From the NCBI GenBank assembly GCA_009767595.1, contig VSDK01010369.1, forward strand, positions 72,646 through 136,645: 64,000 nucleotides of DNA, read 5' to 3'. The stretch is from Symbiodinium kawagutii. Taxonomy: Eukaryota > Sar > Dinophyceae > Suessiales > Symbiodiniaceae. The position numbers and the translations under genes are program-made. The notes under the pieces were generated by a model. It did no database searches and was not told the origin of the DNA. It saw only the letters and a program-made list of their open reading frames with translations. Within the stretch, counting starts at the first letter, position 1; the number at the start of each line of letters is the position of its first letter. Of the stretch, positions 1-10,591 are shown in pieces.

Positions 1-8
1 TACTGGTG

Positions 9-61
9 GGTAAACTAACCTGGTTGCATGGAAAATCCACTGTAGAAATAGCTGGTTTTCC
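9..61. repeat. Family B inverted-repeat element, partial
   Basis: Starts with GGTAAACTAACCTGGTTGC and ends with AGCTGGTTTTCC. Near-identical arms recur at 23722-23770 and 47955-48042, and in reverse complement at 7545-7563. It looks like a short palindromic non-autonomous element; no coding capacity is visible. Confidence 0.5.
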
Positions 62-529
62 TTATTGAAAGAGGTGGGGGTGGGCTTCCGGGGATCGTTT
101 GAGGGGTCAGACGATTGGATGCCACAGCTTTATCAAAGGAGCAGTTGTTGAAGCAAATTGCAGCCCATCATTGTTGCTTATGTCGGTCTTGTCCATAAAT
201 GGTGTACCATCCAGAAATGGCAATTTCCCTATGAGTCATGGCTTCTATCAGATGCTTAGTCACTTCCACCATGGCTTGGAAAAAGAACACTAGTAGTTGT
301 TTAATCGTTATTGTTAGTTCTTATCTCCCATCATTCAGCAGTATAAACCAATTTGAGCCTCATGTTATTCTCCCCCATTATAACCATTCTTGTATCAAGC
401 CTCATGTTGGATATCCATCATAACCATTATAGCCATTATAAGCCTCGTGTTATTATAACCATCATTATCTTCATTAGTAGCTGTTGAACCATCACAAGCC
501 TGATGCCAATGACCAGAACCTGCCACCAG
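62..529. other. Stretch without a recognisable gene
   Basis: AT-rich DNA with scattered ACCATCA/TAACCATT words between 290 and 500. A short GC-richer patch near 75-125 has no clear splice borders. No supported gene. Confidence 0.4.
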
Positions 530-607
530 CGTCACGGGTCGTAGGCTGCCGGTCATCGAGTTCGACTTCTCGACCTTCATTCGGGCGGATGGCGACTCCA
601 TGTCCAG
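530..607 (+). CDS. Candidate exon, unknown protein
   Basis: GC-rich island after acceptor CCACCAG. The open frame reads ...TGRRLPVIEFDFSTFIRADG..., which has a protein-like composition. The end is either a GA-type donor after TCCAG at 607 or a GT donor a few bases downstream. Product not recognised; frame choice is fairly clear because the other frames stop early. Confidence 0.45.
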
Positions 608-642
608 GAGCGGTACCAGTTGCGGCTGAATTCGGTTGATTG

Positions 643-705
643 GTTGGCGGGATGGATGGTTAGGTAGGTAGGTAGGTAGGCAGGCAGGGAGGTAGGTAGG
701 TTGGT

Positions 706-736
<31 letters not shown>

Positions 737-774
737 TTGGTTGGTTGGTTGGTTGGTTGGTTGGTTGGTTGGTG
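643..774. repeat. Tetranucleotide array (GGTA/GGCT/GGTT)n
   Basis: Perfect and near-perfect 4-bp units that change in order from GGTA to GGCA, GGTA, GGCT and then GGTT. ORFs read here on either strand are low-complexity artefacts. Confidence 0.95.
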
Positions 775-1107
775 TTTTTTTCAGCTTTCGGTTGGGAGGG
801 AGCTGTTGAACGGTGCAGGTGATTGTACTCACTGTTTGGATGCTCAGAAGGTACGAAGATGGGGGAATCCCAGTAGCCTGCGCAATCTCCTGATCATAAA
901 CATCCCTTGACCATTGATGAACCATTTGACCATCATCAATTCACCATGTACTCACCAACAATTTGCCATAACTCACCATCAATTCATCATGGATTCAGCA
1001 TCCCCATTTATCATCAATTCACCATTGATGAACCCATATACGACCTACTTCGCCATTTATGAACCACTATCCTTTAATCAAGTTTGATGAACCATTCACC
1101 AAGCTAG
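775..1107. other. Degenerate CACCAT/ATTCATCA repeat DNA
   Basis: From about 900 to 1095 the + strand is built from words such as ATTCACCAT, TTGATGAACC and CATCAATTC. No gene is visible; intron-like. Confidence 0.4.
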
Positions 1108-1213
1108 GCGAGAAGCCTACCTCTTGGCGCTCTCAGAGCGCAAAGGGCCCAATGCACGAAGGCGCCCCGGGGTGCCTGAGACATCATGGCCAGGGATCAG
1201 GGAATCAACTCCA
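1108..1213 (+). CDS. Candidate exon, unknown protein
   Basis: Acceptor AAGCTAG precedes an open frame reading REAYLLALSERKGPNARRRP and onwards, ending at a consensus GTGAGT donor at 1214. Hydrophilic and basic; no family recognised. Both borders and the frame agree, making this one of the better islands in the first 10 kb. Confidence 0.5.
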
Positions 1214-1524
1214 GTGAGTCTCAGTGCAATTTGGATGAAATCTGTTGAAATTCAGGTTTAAACAATCGGAGTTTAGTAAGTTTAGTGCTTGGGGAATGAA
1301 ATCCGTTCAAATTCAGGGTGCGACAAGACTGGAGTTTAGGGGATTGATCCTGGAAATCACAGCCTCCAATCACTGAGGGGTGATCTGAAGTGCTATGGTG
1401 TAGAAATTGGATATGGCCATGACAAGCCATGGCTTGTTTTAGCGAGAGGGAGCACAGCTAAAATGGTATATAACCATTGAACTTAAGCAATCGTTGGAAG
1501 TGAACGATGAGGAGGGATCCTCAG

Positions 1525-1617
1525 CTTCAATTCCTGGAGTGCAAGCCGCCCCGCATTTCCCAACTTGTCCAGTTCGAGAAAACTGGCCTAGCACCGCACC
1601 ATGGCGACTTACCCAGG
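1525..1617 (+). CDS. Candidate exon, unknown protein
   Basis: Begins after CCTCAG. The frame reads LQFLECKPPRISQLVQFEKT... and stays open to a possible GA donor after CCCAGG. A second open stretch (LHLQVLQISRHLRGASQ) follows near 1650-1750 and may be a separate exon. Product unknown. Confidence 0.35.
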
Positions 1618-1759
1618 GATGACGACACCAGGGGGTTCTGAGTTCAAACCAAAGCTGCACCTCCAAGTGCTACAAATATCGCGCCATCTCCGGGGGGCGT
1701 CCCAGCTAGAGTTGCTCACTCAGGACCTAGCAACACCACAAACCCAAACCATCTAAGAA

Positions 1760-2531
1760 ACCTGCCAAGTGTATTGTACTATCAGTATCTTGTATTGTGT
1801 AGTATAACTATAATTACGCACTATGATTTTTTGCGTGTTGAGACCATCGTTTCCAATCTTCGACTTTACCACTGAACAAGGTGGTCTTGTAGGACTTGCG
1901 CTATGTCCAACCATGTTGTCTCATTTCCTCCCATGTTTGATTAGTTCATCATGAAGCATGATGCTATCATATCTTTATCATCATTGCATGTTTAGATTGT
2001 TTTTGGTTTGTACCTTGCTTGTTGTTTTTCCATGATTTTTGTTTCATGATAACCCGATCTCTTATAGATATATTACTATCATAAGGTCCACGAACTCAAT
2101 TTACAACAACCATCATTCGATCATCATCAATCAAATGATAGCAAATCTTATAGGTTTATCAATCACGAATACCAACTGCTGAAAAGTCACATTCTGATTT
2201 CATGATCAATGGCCTTCCCCTTCTGAAACAGAAACCTCGGTTTTGGGGGAATCTATACATTTTGGACTTTTCCAGGAAAGTGTGACATGGGAATTGCTAT
2301 TCTATCAACCATGGCCATGAACAATAAATCGTCAAGGCAAGGGTTTTTCTTCGACTCATAGATGGGATTGGTTTAATAGACTGGTTTGGTCAATTGGATA
2401 ATCATGAATTCAGTCGGTTGACCGATCTTGGCTTAGAAAAATCACATGAATCAAGTGGATTCATAGGCTCACCACATGAACTGATCATAAACTGATTCCT
2501 GCGTCCATCACGTCCTGATGCCGCGTCGCAG
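1760..2531. other. Stretch without a recognisable gene
   Basis: AT-rich unique-looking DNA with ATCATCATCAATC-type words around 2100-2160. No ORF, array or long inverted repeat that I can support. Confidence 0.4.
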
Positions 2532-2621
2532 GTTAATGGAGGCGGCTGGATCGGCAACCCCCTGGGGAAGCTGGGAGCAGCTGGAGATCGAAGGTGAGCA
2601 AGTTGAGGTGCGGGAGCGGCT
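2532..2621 (+). CDS. Candidate exon, unknown protein
   Basis: Acceptor GTCGCAG, then frame LMEAAGSATPWGSWEQLEIE..., ending at a GTGAGT donor at 2622. An internal GTGAGC at 2594 is an alternative donor. Acidic, Trp-containing peptide; no family recognised. Confidence 0.5.
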
Positions 2622-2833
2622 GTGAGTCGGTGCAAGTTGGGCCAACCAAACGTTGTAACTTGGTTTGTAAGGCCACTTAACTATAGTTATATCTGCCATA
2701 ACTGGTAGTTACCCTAGTGAAAACCCAACTTAGAGTTTGTTAGGGGCTTACCTTGTGAGTGGTGCGTCAATGGGTGTTTTAGAGGATAGTAGTGGCTAAT
2801 AATGAGCAATAATGGTTAAACAACTAGTATTTG

Positions 2834-2948
2834 AATGTTTCTCAAGCCTGCTTGCGGACCCCACAATTACGGATGGTTTATTTTATTACTGTAAATGGTT
2901 AATATGGGATGATTTGGGGTACCCCCCATTTTGTTTTTGATTCACCAT
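2834..2948 (-). mobile_element. MITE-like family A copy
   Basis: Left arm GTTTCTCAAGCC...GGACCCC and right arm GGATGATTTGGGGTACCCCC give the family layout in reverse orientation. The interior contains TTTATTACTGTAAATGG, as in other copies. The terminal arms are diverged. Confidence 0.5.
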
Positions 2949-3396
2949 CTAGTGGTGACAATGGTTCGCAAAGGCTGATAATTCATACTTAAAAACCAGG
3001 TAGTATTTGATCATGTCTAATCATTAGCCATGGTTAACTATGATTATCAACCCCGGATTTAATATCATGATTTACGATGATATCACTAACCATGACCACA
3101 TATCCTTAACCCTGGGTGAACCACGACTTAGGAACGGCTAGCTGGTGGTCACTGAGTCGACTTTGCGGGTTGATCCATTGGGGGCCGATGAGCCAAGCAT
3201 TTTCAGTCATCCAGCTTGGCTGTGAGGCCATCCCTGACCAGCTGATCTGTTGGATGGATATTAACCAGAACTAGGGATCAACTGGGGATCAACTGCATCA
3301 ACTATCAACCACATTCAGGGACTAGTTGTCCCAAAGTGATAGTGACCCAAGACCGAACGAACGTGGTAGATATGAATCAAGCACCACTCGTCTCAG
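2949..3396. other. Stretch without a recognisable gene
   Basis: AT-rich DNA with AACCATGAC/ATTAACCATG words. No supported coding or RNA feature. Confidence 0.35.
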
Positions 3397-3437
3397 CAGC
3401 TGGATCCCATCGTCGCTGCGACCGGCAACTCACTCAG
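3397..3437 (+). CDS. Weak candidate exon
   Basis: A 41-bp segment between TCTCAG and GTGCTT in a local GC-rich island (about 3390-3490). All three frames are open over part of it, so frame and product are undetermined. Confidence 0.2.
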
Positions 3438-3538
3438 GTGCTTCCTCCGATCGAGAGAAATGCCTGGGATCCCGTTGCGGTGCAGACTTGATGATGGGCT
3501 TGGAAACTATAAGTCGTTACCAACCTGGCAAACACCAA

Positions 3539-3586
3539 CCACTGGACCAACCAACGAACCAACCAACCAACCAACGAACCAATGAA
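3539..3586. repeat. (CCAA)n tetranucleotide array
   Basis: Interrupted CCAA/CGAA units. This is the complement of the GGTT motif seen at 643-774 and 12847-12930. Confidence 0.85.
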
Positions 3587-3845
3587 AAATTGAAGGTCAT
3601 GAAAGTGGTTGACAACTGATATGGACATTCATACGCAACACTTGTAACCGATCGTGCCCACCCATAGCACGGAAATGGATTGATGATAGGAGTTTCGAAG
3701 GGGTAGTCAGATGTAATCAGTATATGAGCATGATTTTGGTTTGATGAAACATTACACTGGTTCATAGGATGTTCACCACCTCTGTGTTTTGTCTTTTGGA
3801 TGATGAGATGACTTGATCATGGTGGTGGCGACGAACAAACAGCTT

Positions 3846-3874
3846 ATGGTGGTGGTGGTGGTGGTGGTGGTGGT
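3846..3874. repeat. (GGT)n trinucleotide array
   Basis: About nine uninterrupted GGT units followed by TTAACC. Confidence 0.9.
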
Positions 3875-3994
3875 TAACCATCAACACAATTTTAAGCACT
3901 CAACAGTTGAAACGGGTGGTGAAACTTGTCATGGTCATAGCAACAGGAACACAACCTGCACGGAAACAATGTAATGATCATAGTCGCGGGTGGT

Positions 3995-4330
3995 TGATAC
4001 TACGAGTAGTAGGAGTAGGAGTAGGAGTAGTCGGACTAGTAGGAGAGTAGGAGTAGTAGGACTAGTAGGAGTAGTAAGAGTAGTAGGAGTAGTAGGAGTC
4101 GTAGGAGTAGTAGGAGTAGTAGGAGTAGTAGGAGTAGTAGGAGTATATAGTAGTAGTCGTCGTCCTCGTCCTCATCCTCGTCCTCGTCTTGGTGGTGGTA
4201 GTGGTGGTGGTAGTGGTGGTGGAGGTGGTGGTGGAGGTGGTGGAGGTGGTGGAGGTGGTGGAGGTGGTGGTGGTAGTGGTAGTGGTAGTGTTAGTGGTAG
4301 TGGTAGTAGCAATATCAGTAATAGTAGCAA
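3995..4330. repeat. Compound trinucleotide tract GTA/GGA to GGT
   Basis: Starts as (GTAGGA)n-like units, passes through a short CGTCCTC stretch and becomes (GGT)n with GGA interruptions, then AGTGGT. Poly-Gly, poly-Thr and poly-Ser readings on both strands are artefacts of the array. Confidence 0.9.
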
Positions 4331-4503
4331 TGGTTAGTAATAGCAAGTGTATTTGGAACACTTTGTAATGCCAATATAGATGATGATAGTAATGATGATA
4401 GCGATAAACGCAGCTGTTCCCAGAGGGAGGGACAGATAGTGATGTGGATAGTGACAGCGGTGATCACAGAGATGATGGTCATGACAACGCCGACGACAAC
4501 GAC

Positions 4504-4507
4504 GATG

Positions 4508-4557
<50 letters not shown>

Positions 4558-4581
4558 GGTGGTGGTGGTGGTGGTGGTGGT
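4504..4581. repeat. Compound (GAT)n-(GGT)n array
   Basis: A run of GAT units switches abruptly to a run of GGT units. The long Asp/Gly or Met/Val frames it creates have no flanking protein-like sequence. Confidence 0.9.
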
Positions 4582-4962
4582 TGTGATGTGGATACTTCTG
4601 CTACTCCTGCTAACTACCACAGCCTATGCAGCAACGTTATGATTATGTCGACAGGTATTGAGAATAAACACCAAAAAGATGAGCAGTGGTTGGATGCCCT
4701 CAAGAATATCCAACAAGAAAATCACCGGTTGGTGGCTTGAAACCCATTCTAAGTGTCGATCCCTGGCTGTGATCTTGATCAACTTTGTCTTTGTGTATTG
4801 TAATTCCAGGGCATACAACCATATCGTATTTTTTGTTGAGTACAGCGATATTTTCCCTGTGCATGCTAAAGATTTCCCCTATGTTTACTGGTAGATCTTC
4901 TACCAGCAAGACTTCCCCTATGATTTCCCCCTATGTCGCATGCATTTTAGCGCCCTGCCCAG
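4582..4962. other. Stretch without a recognisable gene
   Basis: Mixed-composition DNA. It contains a small direct repeat (CTTCCCCTATGATTTCCCCCTATG near 4910-4935, in pieces of about ten bases). Nothing else supported. Confidence 0.35.
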
Positions 4963-5043
4963 GACACAGATGGCAGCCGGCGATTGTTGGGAGCCCTTGG
5001 CGGGGAGGGCCCCTCGAGTTATTGGCCAATGGCCATGGCAAGA
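4963..5043 (+). CDS. Candidate exon, unknown protein
   Basis: Acceptor CTGCCCAG, then frame DTDGSRRLLGALGGEG... running to a GTTGAT donor at 5044. The neighbouring sequence is AT-rich, so the island stands out. The DTDG start recalls EF-hand loops but is too short to assign. Confidence 0.4.
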
Positions 5044-5075
5044 GTTGATTGAGGGTTACTGTTGATTAGTGATGG

Positions 5076-5265
5076 TGATAACTGTTATTAACTGTTATCA
5101 TCTGTTATTACTTAGAGCTATAAATGCGATTAATCACTGGTGATAACTGGTATGGTTGATTGATTATGGTGATTGAGGGTTAGTGGTGATTGATTATGGT
5201 TAATAACTAATGCCAATAACTGGTATTAACTGCTATCAACTGTTTTTAGTTAGAGCTATTTTAAA
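5076..5265. repeat. Degenerate tandem duplication
   Basis: The segment TTATTAACTGTTATCATCTG...TTAGAGCTATAAATG at about 5085-5130 recurs diverged at about 5220-5268 (TATTAACTGCTATCAACTG...TTAGAGCTATTTTAAATG). In between are GATTGAGGGTTAGTGGTG-type words. Confidence 0.5.
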
Positions 5266-6490
5266 TGTTATTCATGATATCGTGATTAGCCCATGATCGG
5301 GTTGATTTATGGCTCGTCATCAATGGCTAGCTAATGCTTATGTATACAATGGTTAATGGTATGGTGATTGATGGTTAAGACTATGTGTAATCATGAGTAT
5401 TGTACGAGTTGCTAGTAGTGGTTAGTTTCAGGAGCTACTGATGGTTGATGATGGCTTTTGGAGGTGATCGGCAATCATGCTACTGTCGTGGAGAAATCGA
5501 TCAAGATGCCAATCTCCAGATGTGAAGGGATTATGAAGCACCATCACCAAGAAGAGGGAGTAGTTCTCAACAATGATCAATGCCATCACCAACCATACAC
5601 TACCAATGATCAAACATTATCAACCATCATCAAGCATCACCAATCATGATCCACCATCCTTTATTGCCAGCAGTATACACATAAATATTGATGTAAACTC
5701 TCGGGGGCAACTATTCATTTGAGCAACCGTCAGGAGATTTGACCTGGAACCAAAGTACACAAAGCATTGCCAACGGAGCGCAGTCAAACGTTGACAGTCG
5801 GATGAGAGAACACTATCAAACAGTAGCTTCCTCAGCTCAACTAGTCAGAACTATCACTACCACACCAATAAGAGTGACTACAGATGTAGCTCGGCAAATC
5901 AAGCAGTCGAAGGGATGTTGACCTGTTCCCACTTTGCAAAAGGCTGTGGGCAGATGTAGCGGGATGCAGCGTTTCACTTTCTTATCATAGATTCTTCGTG
6001 CTCAACGTATAATTCCATTTTGTGCTCGCACATTAGTATATGTACACGCCATTTTTTTTCCTCCCTATCAGGAGTAGGTGCACTTTTCACCAGTTGGCAT
6101 TAGATTCTTCGGGTCCGACGGAAGAGAATCGTTTGGTGCTTTCATTTTAGTCATTTCTAGTAGTAAACCAACCATTTTTGGGGTCCCGAAGTTGAAGAAA
6201 CCACCATTTGCCAAACACTCTGTTCGATGAGCTTGTGAAAACAGGGACTTCTACGGCTTCACGCGTTGGGCACCGTTGAGTTTCAGTTTTTCTGGACTGT
6301 CAAGCAATCAGCGAACCAACCCACAAAATCTGTGTTGCTTATTTCATTGGATTTGATTGCAGGAATCCAGGGAAGTGGCTTATTTAGCTTTTCTCATGGG
6401 GTGGAGTTTCCTGGCATCTTTGCCGGAAACCCATGGGTTGCTTATTGGGTGTGATCTTCGCATGGACCTACCCGCCCAGCACCATCCTAG
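5266..6490. other. Intron-like repeat DNA
   Basis: GATGGTTGATGATGG-type words to about 5460, then ACCATCACCAACCA complement-type words to 5660. A weak right half of a family A element (TAAACCAACCATTTTTGGGG...AAACCACCA) lies at about 6160-6213. No gene supported. Confidence 0.4.
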
Positions 6491-6580
6491 CATTCCATGG
6501 CAGCCACGCAGCGGCTGCTCGGAGGTTCGCCCAACTGATTTACACACAAAGCATGTGTGCCTCTCAAGGGACTTGGGAGC
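6491..6580 (+). CDS. Candidate exon, frame uncertain
   Basis: Begins after CATCCTAG and ends at GTGATG. One frame reads FHGSHAAAARRFAQLIYTQS..., another IPWQPRSGCSEVRPTD.... The first has the more helix-like composition. Product unknown. Confidence 0.3.
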
Positions 6581-7544
6581 TGGTGATGATTCACCGCCAC
6601 AACTTGGGAACTTTGAGATAGTCATGGTTGAGAAGTGGTTCGTTGAATACGCAGATCATCAATGATGCTTACTAGCCAACAATGCTTATATAATGGTGAA
6701 TAATAATGTTTGATAATGGTCAACAATGCTTGATGTCATGTGGTAGCCATGATACTTCATCATGATCTCCGTTCCCTTGCACCAGCAGGTCGTTGGATAA
6801 GACAGGTCTTCGCATGAAGTGGGATCAGCTTGCGATCATCAAAGCGTGGGGACGATCAACTGCTGGTTGATGGTGACCGTCCCGGGGCAAGTGAACACAA
6901 TGAATGATGGTGAATGATACTCAATCATGCTTAGTGATTCATGTGAATGGTCGCTACTTTTGGCTACTGTTTATTGTGATCAATGATGTCTATCTGATGC
7001 TTCATGGTGGTGCTGGTCCAAAACAAAGCATCACATGGAACATATTGTATCAGCCTCCCAAAGTCCGGGGTTTCACTAAAGCTATCATTCGGGATGATAT
7101 GGGGGTTTCGCACAATGGCCGTAGATGTGCGCCTAGAGCCCTGTCGGTGTATCCTTGTTGTCGTCTATATATTCCTCCTTATCGTGTGATTGCCCTGACT
7201 TCAGGAGACAGCTATAAGCACATAATTAAACGCATATTCATTGTGCATAATCTATTCTCCCTTGTATGCCTAGAGCCTTCTGTAGAACCATTCATGCACA
7301 GATTTGCTTTAGCATTGGCCTCAATTAAGGCTATTGAATGCTGGCTCCACAGTACAAGTACCGCCCTTGTAGTTTGTCCAAGCAGTTGCCCAGGTAAGGC
7401 AAGTCCATCCAGAGACATGGGGGCTTAAGGAGTGAAGTATCTATTCTCCATGAACGAGGTTTTGGATGCCCTCTGGTTCACTGACCTGGAAGCCAATCAC
7501 CAGTTTCACCGAGAGCAACCGTCAAAAAATGGTGCAATTTCGGC
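6581..7544. other. Stretch without a recognisable gene
   Basis: AATGATGGTGAATGAT-type words around 6650-6930, then unique-looking DNA. An ORF of over 150 codons spanning 6904-7428 has no recognisable domain and ordinary intron-like composition, so it is not called. Confidence 0.35.
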
Positions 7545-7563
7545 GCAACGAGGTTAGTTTACC
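7545..7563. repeat. Family B arm (reverse complement)
   Basis: GCAACGAGGTTAGTTTACC is the reverse complement of the GGTAAACTAACC-GTTGC arm at position 9. Confidence 0.4.
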
Positions 7564-7778
7564 AGAGAGTAAGGCATCACCCTAGTTCTGACCAGGGGAA
7601 AGAAAGATCCTTCGGATGTTGAAATGAAAGCAGCATAGTCTCGAAAGGCTTAAACCACCGACCAGAAACTGTGTTTTGGTGTTGGCGTCCCCCAGTGGCA
7701 AAACACTGGTGGCCTGTCTTGTGCTAAGGTCGATTCTTTATGAGGCAAAGAGCGGAACAATTTTTGACAAACAGGCCA

Positions 7779-7830
7779 GTGGATGCCAGTGGACGAGAGT
7801 GGATGCCAGTGGACGACAGTGGATGGTGGA
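7779..7830. repeat. Short tandem repeat
   Basis: Units of CCAGTGGATG / CCAGTGGACG alternate about five times, with single-base changes. Confidence 0.8.
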
Positions 7831-8180
7831 GTTGATGGTTCGATGGTTCATCTGGGCTCCGAAATTCAGTGTGGGAATATCTACTAGCACCAATCCAGTA
7901 TTTTGGTGGCTTGGAAACTGCGCTGAGCTGTGAATGATCATCAAACACAACCAAATGCTTGATGGCGGTCACGAGGATAGTCGAGGACTGGCTGCCACGT
8001 AGCCCTAGGAATCACAGCAAAACGGTGTGATCAGACCAGTACCAACCCTTCAGCTAAGCTGCAAAAAAGCCCCTAAACATCACCTCGTGCCTAGGAGATC
8101 TACATTGGTTAGGCCACACTTGGAAGGAAATCGCCAGCTGCTTATGGCGGTTCAGTGGGTTGGTTATGACTCGTGCCCAG

Positions 8181-8273
8181 CCACAGGCGCTGCGGGAAAT
8201 TCGCAACTTTGAAGTTGATATGTGCGTGGCCAAAGGGACCTGTTGGAGCACACCTTGTGTGCGTTCGTTCGCG
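8181..8273 (+). CDS. Candidate exon, unknown protein
   Basis: Acceptor CGTGCCCAG, then frame PQALREIRNFEVDMCVAKGT... and on to a GTGCCG donor at 8274. Balanced composition with two Cys. No family recognised. Confidence 0.4.
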
Positions 8274-8394
8274 GTGCCGGCGCATCTAAAGACAAGGGGC
8301 GGATGAATTGATGCGTTGAAATTTGAAGCAGGACTGCTGGTTATGAAGCGGATGTATGTACATATGATACTTACATATATAACCTATATTAACG

Positions 8395-8420
8395 AATCTC
8401 CCAGCATTACTGCTGGGAGA
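8395..8420. other. Perfect hairpin
   Basis: ATCTCCCAGCA and TGCTGGGAGAT pair as an 11-bp stem around a TTAC loop. No T-run follows, and it is not attached to a gene I can see. Confidence 0.8.
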
Positions 8421-8878
8421 TCCATATTAACCCCCCTGCATTTGATGGTGAATCATAGTACGTCCAAGCGCCAATGGCACTGCTGTTCCGAGCCAAGGCT
8501 TGTAGGGTTTGAGCCATGCGATAGCCTTCCCAATCACTAGTATAGGAACCATTGGTATAGGTTTCAACATTTGATTAAGCAGTTAGTTTGAAAAGTTAGT
8601 TGTGTTTTCCATGATCAAAGATTAGACATAGCAACAGTCATATTAGCCAAGATTTTCAGTTGCGAAGCAAAGGAAGTCAGCCTATAGTAGTTGAGAAAGC
8701 TTCTAGCACAATCTTAACTAGTCAATTCACTATTATTTGATTCACTATTAGTCCATATATACTTGATTTTCACTAGTAGTCAACTACTAGTTACCATCTC
8801 AAAAACGACATCCCTCTGGGGTCCCTGCCACGTTCCTTTACGGCAGGGTGAGGTTTCTTCACCACCGCGGTGGCCCAG
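8421..8878. other. Stretch without a recognisable gene
   Basis: AT-rich DNA with ACTAGT/TTAGTC words and a phrase (TAGTAGTTGAGAAAGCTT, near 8684) that recurs at about 9238. No gene. Confidence 0.35.
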
Positions 8879-8978
8879 GCGGAACCTCGCGGGCTGGCAG
8901 GAACTCTGCGGCAACGCTGCGACTCGGAAGGGCGAGCACGCTGTGCAACGGGCTGGGCAGCGACTCAGTGGAGCCATA
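8879..8978 (+). CDS. Candidate exon, unknown protein
   Basis: After acceptor TGGCCCAG the frame reads RNLAGWQELCGNAATRKGEH... and runs to GTGAGG at 8979. The upstream 40 bases (CTGGGGTCCCTGCCACG) are also GC-rich and could belong to the same exon. Product unknown. Confidence 0.45.
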
Positions 8979-9065
8979 GTGAGGCCATGGTGAGGCCATA
9001 GTGAGGCCATAGTGAATCATATACTAGCTATAGTAATCATATACTAGCCATAGTGAATCATATGG
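8979..9065. repeat. Tandem GAGGCCATAGT repeat
   Basis: Four units of about 11-12 bp (GTGAGGCCATA) followed by two to three GAATCATATACTAGCCATA units. The related word GCCATAGTTGAGCC is scattered to about 9660. Confidence 0.75.
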
Positions 9066-9164
9066 TTTACTAGGCTTTAAAGAAACCATGTGAATCAGTA
9101 AACCATATACCAGCCATAGTAAGCCAAGCAATAATGGCTATGGGTCAATATTTAGCCAACCAAT

Positions 9165-9240
9165 AATGGGGGATAATGACCAGCAAGAATAAGATGAATA
9201 AGGGAAACAATGGTTGATGATAGGGGAACCAGGGGTACTA
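9165..9240 (+). repeat. Family D dispersed repeat copy
   Basis: Contains GGGAAACAATGGTTGATGA and GGGGAACCAGGGGTAC. Near-identical blocks occur at 10160-10225 and 61160-61225. Confidence 0.55.
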
Positions 9241-9977
9241 GTAGTTGAGAAAGCTTACAGCAAAGCTTAAAGTTATGTTAACCTAAAGCTATAGTTGAGA
9301 CATATGAAAGCCTGTATTTAAGCCATAGTTGAGCAACTCAGATGAACCAAATGCCTGTATGAAATGCATAGTTGAGGCCATAGTTGAGCCAAATGCCTAT
9401 AGTTCAGCGATACATCTAATCTAGCCTGTATTTCTGTTGATGGGTAGAGAGCAAGTCAATTGCAACAAAGAGGCACGAAAAAAGCCAGTCAGTGAACCAT
9501 ACTTCGCCATAGTGAAGTAGAATTAAGCGCAGCTAGGTCCTAGTTCCAGCCGTATCTCTAACCAGGCTTCTGTTAATCGGAAATGTTGGTGAAGTGCTGT
9601 CGCAAGAGAGGCATAGCTACAGTTTGTCCCCGATGCCTGCAGTAAAGCCATAGTTGAGCCAAAACCAAAGTCAAGACGTGGTTCAGCATATTTTAGTTGA
9701 TGATACTGATCTTGTTGGAAGCCTTGAGGTTTTTTGAGATTTCTGATGCTGCCAACTGACAAGCACCTTTGTTGCGTCTGGCCGTGGAGGGGAGGCGGAT
9801 CTGTTACTATGTTTGGTTCAAATGTAGCAAAGAACAAGTCTGCAACAAAGAGGAAGAAAATTCAAATCGCTTCACCATAGTGAAACCCTCCAAAAGTCGC
9901 GTAGTGAAGCCAGGGTCAAGCCGTACTTGAGCCACACTTGAGCCCTGTCTTGCCCTGTCTCCGTTGGGACATGCCAG
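9241..9977. other. Repeat-rich stretch without a supported gene
   Basis: Contains dispersed AGCCATAGTTGAGCC phrases (9300-9420, 9645). A minus-strand ORF over 9523-9837 shows no recognisable domain and is not called. Confidence 0.35.
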
Positions 9978-10068
9978 CTGTGCCGTTCTTTCAGCGGCCG
10001 AGGCCCAAAGCCTGCGTGACTTCTGCGACCCCGGGGAGTCCTTAATGGCCTATGCCTGGGCCACGCAG
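9978..10068 (+). CDS. Candidate exon, unknown protein
   Basis: Acceptor ACATGCCAG (or TTTCAG 15 bases later). The frame reads CAVLSAAEAQSLRDFCDPGE... and is open past a GA donor at 10069 and a GT donor at 10072. Strong protein-like composition in an otherwise AT-rich setting. Confidence 0.5.
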
Positions 10069-10159
10069 GACGTGCCAACCGAGCAACCAGCCGCAACCCA
10101 TGAGGGTTGCCATTTGGCTACTGGGTCAAGCAGTTCACCAACCAACTTTCATGGGGGAC

Positions 10160-10225
10160 GAGTTCACCAACAATTTCATAGGGAAAACAATAGTTGATGA
10201 TAGGGGAACCAGGGGGACTAAGGGT
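10160..10225 (+). repeat. Family D dispersed repeat copy
   Basis: GGGAAAACAATAGTTGATGA then GGGGAACCAGGGGGACTA and GGTTTTGAC, matching 9165-9240 and 61160-61225. Confidence 0.55.
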
Positions 10226-10591
10226 TTTGACTGACTGGCATTTAGCTGTGCTCATAGGCCCCTTACACTTGAAGTCGGTCGCAAACTGTGGTGATATTCA
10301 GCGCCAATTTCCCTAATTGACTGACATTCTTGCGGGGTCCATGTAGAAATCAGAGTGTTCAGATTGCTGGTCAGGCCGGGAACCAAGTTATGCCGTGCTT
10401 GTTCAGCTCTTGAGTAACGAAGTTGTCGACTTCATGATTTAGTGAATGGGTTTCATTCTACTCGGTGGTTTACCATAGTTGGTAAGTAAGATCCCTGGTT
10501 GCAGGTAGAATGACCATAACCCATCCACGCGTGTGAACAAGGCTATGTTCACAAAGCCCTACATGTACCTGGGTCACAGTATGGGAACATC
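10226..10591. other. Stretch without a recognisable gene
   Basis: Mixed-composition DNA with no open frame, array or long inverted repeat that I can support. Confidence 0.35.

Noticed and set aside
395-925. Minus-strand ORF with repeated NQPT/SQPA
   Set aside because: Antisense reading of the GGTT/GGCT tetranucleotide array.
3990-4740. ORFs reading long poly-Gly, poly-Thr, poly-Asp/Gly or Met/Val
   Set aside because: They exist only because of trinucleotide arrays; no protein-like sequence flanks them.
7676-7760. Helicase-like P-loop (SPSGKTLVACLVLRSIL)
   Set aside because: A short GKT match without the full GxxxxGKT pattern or any other helicase motif nearby.
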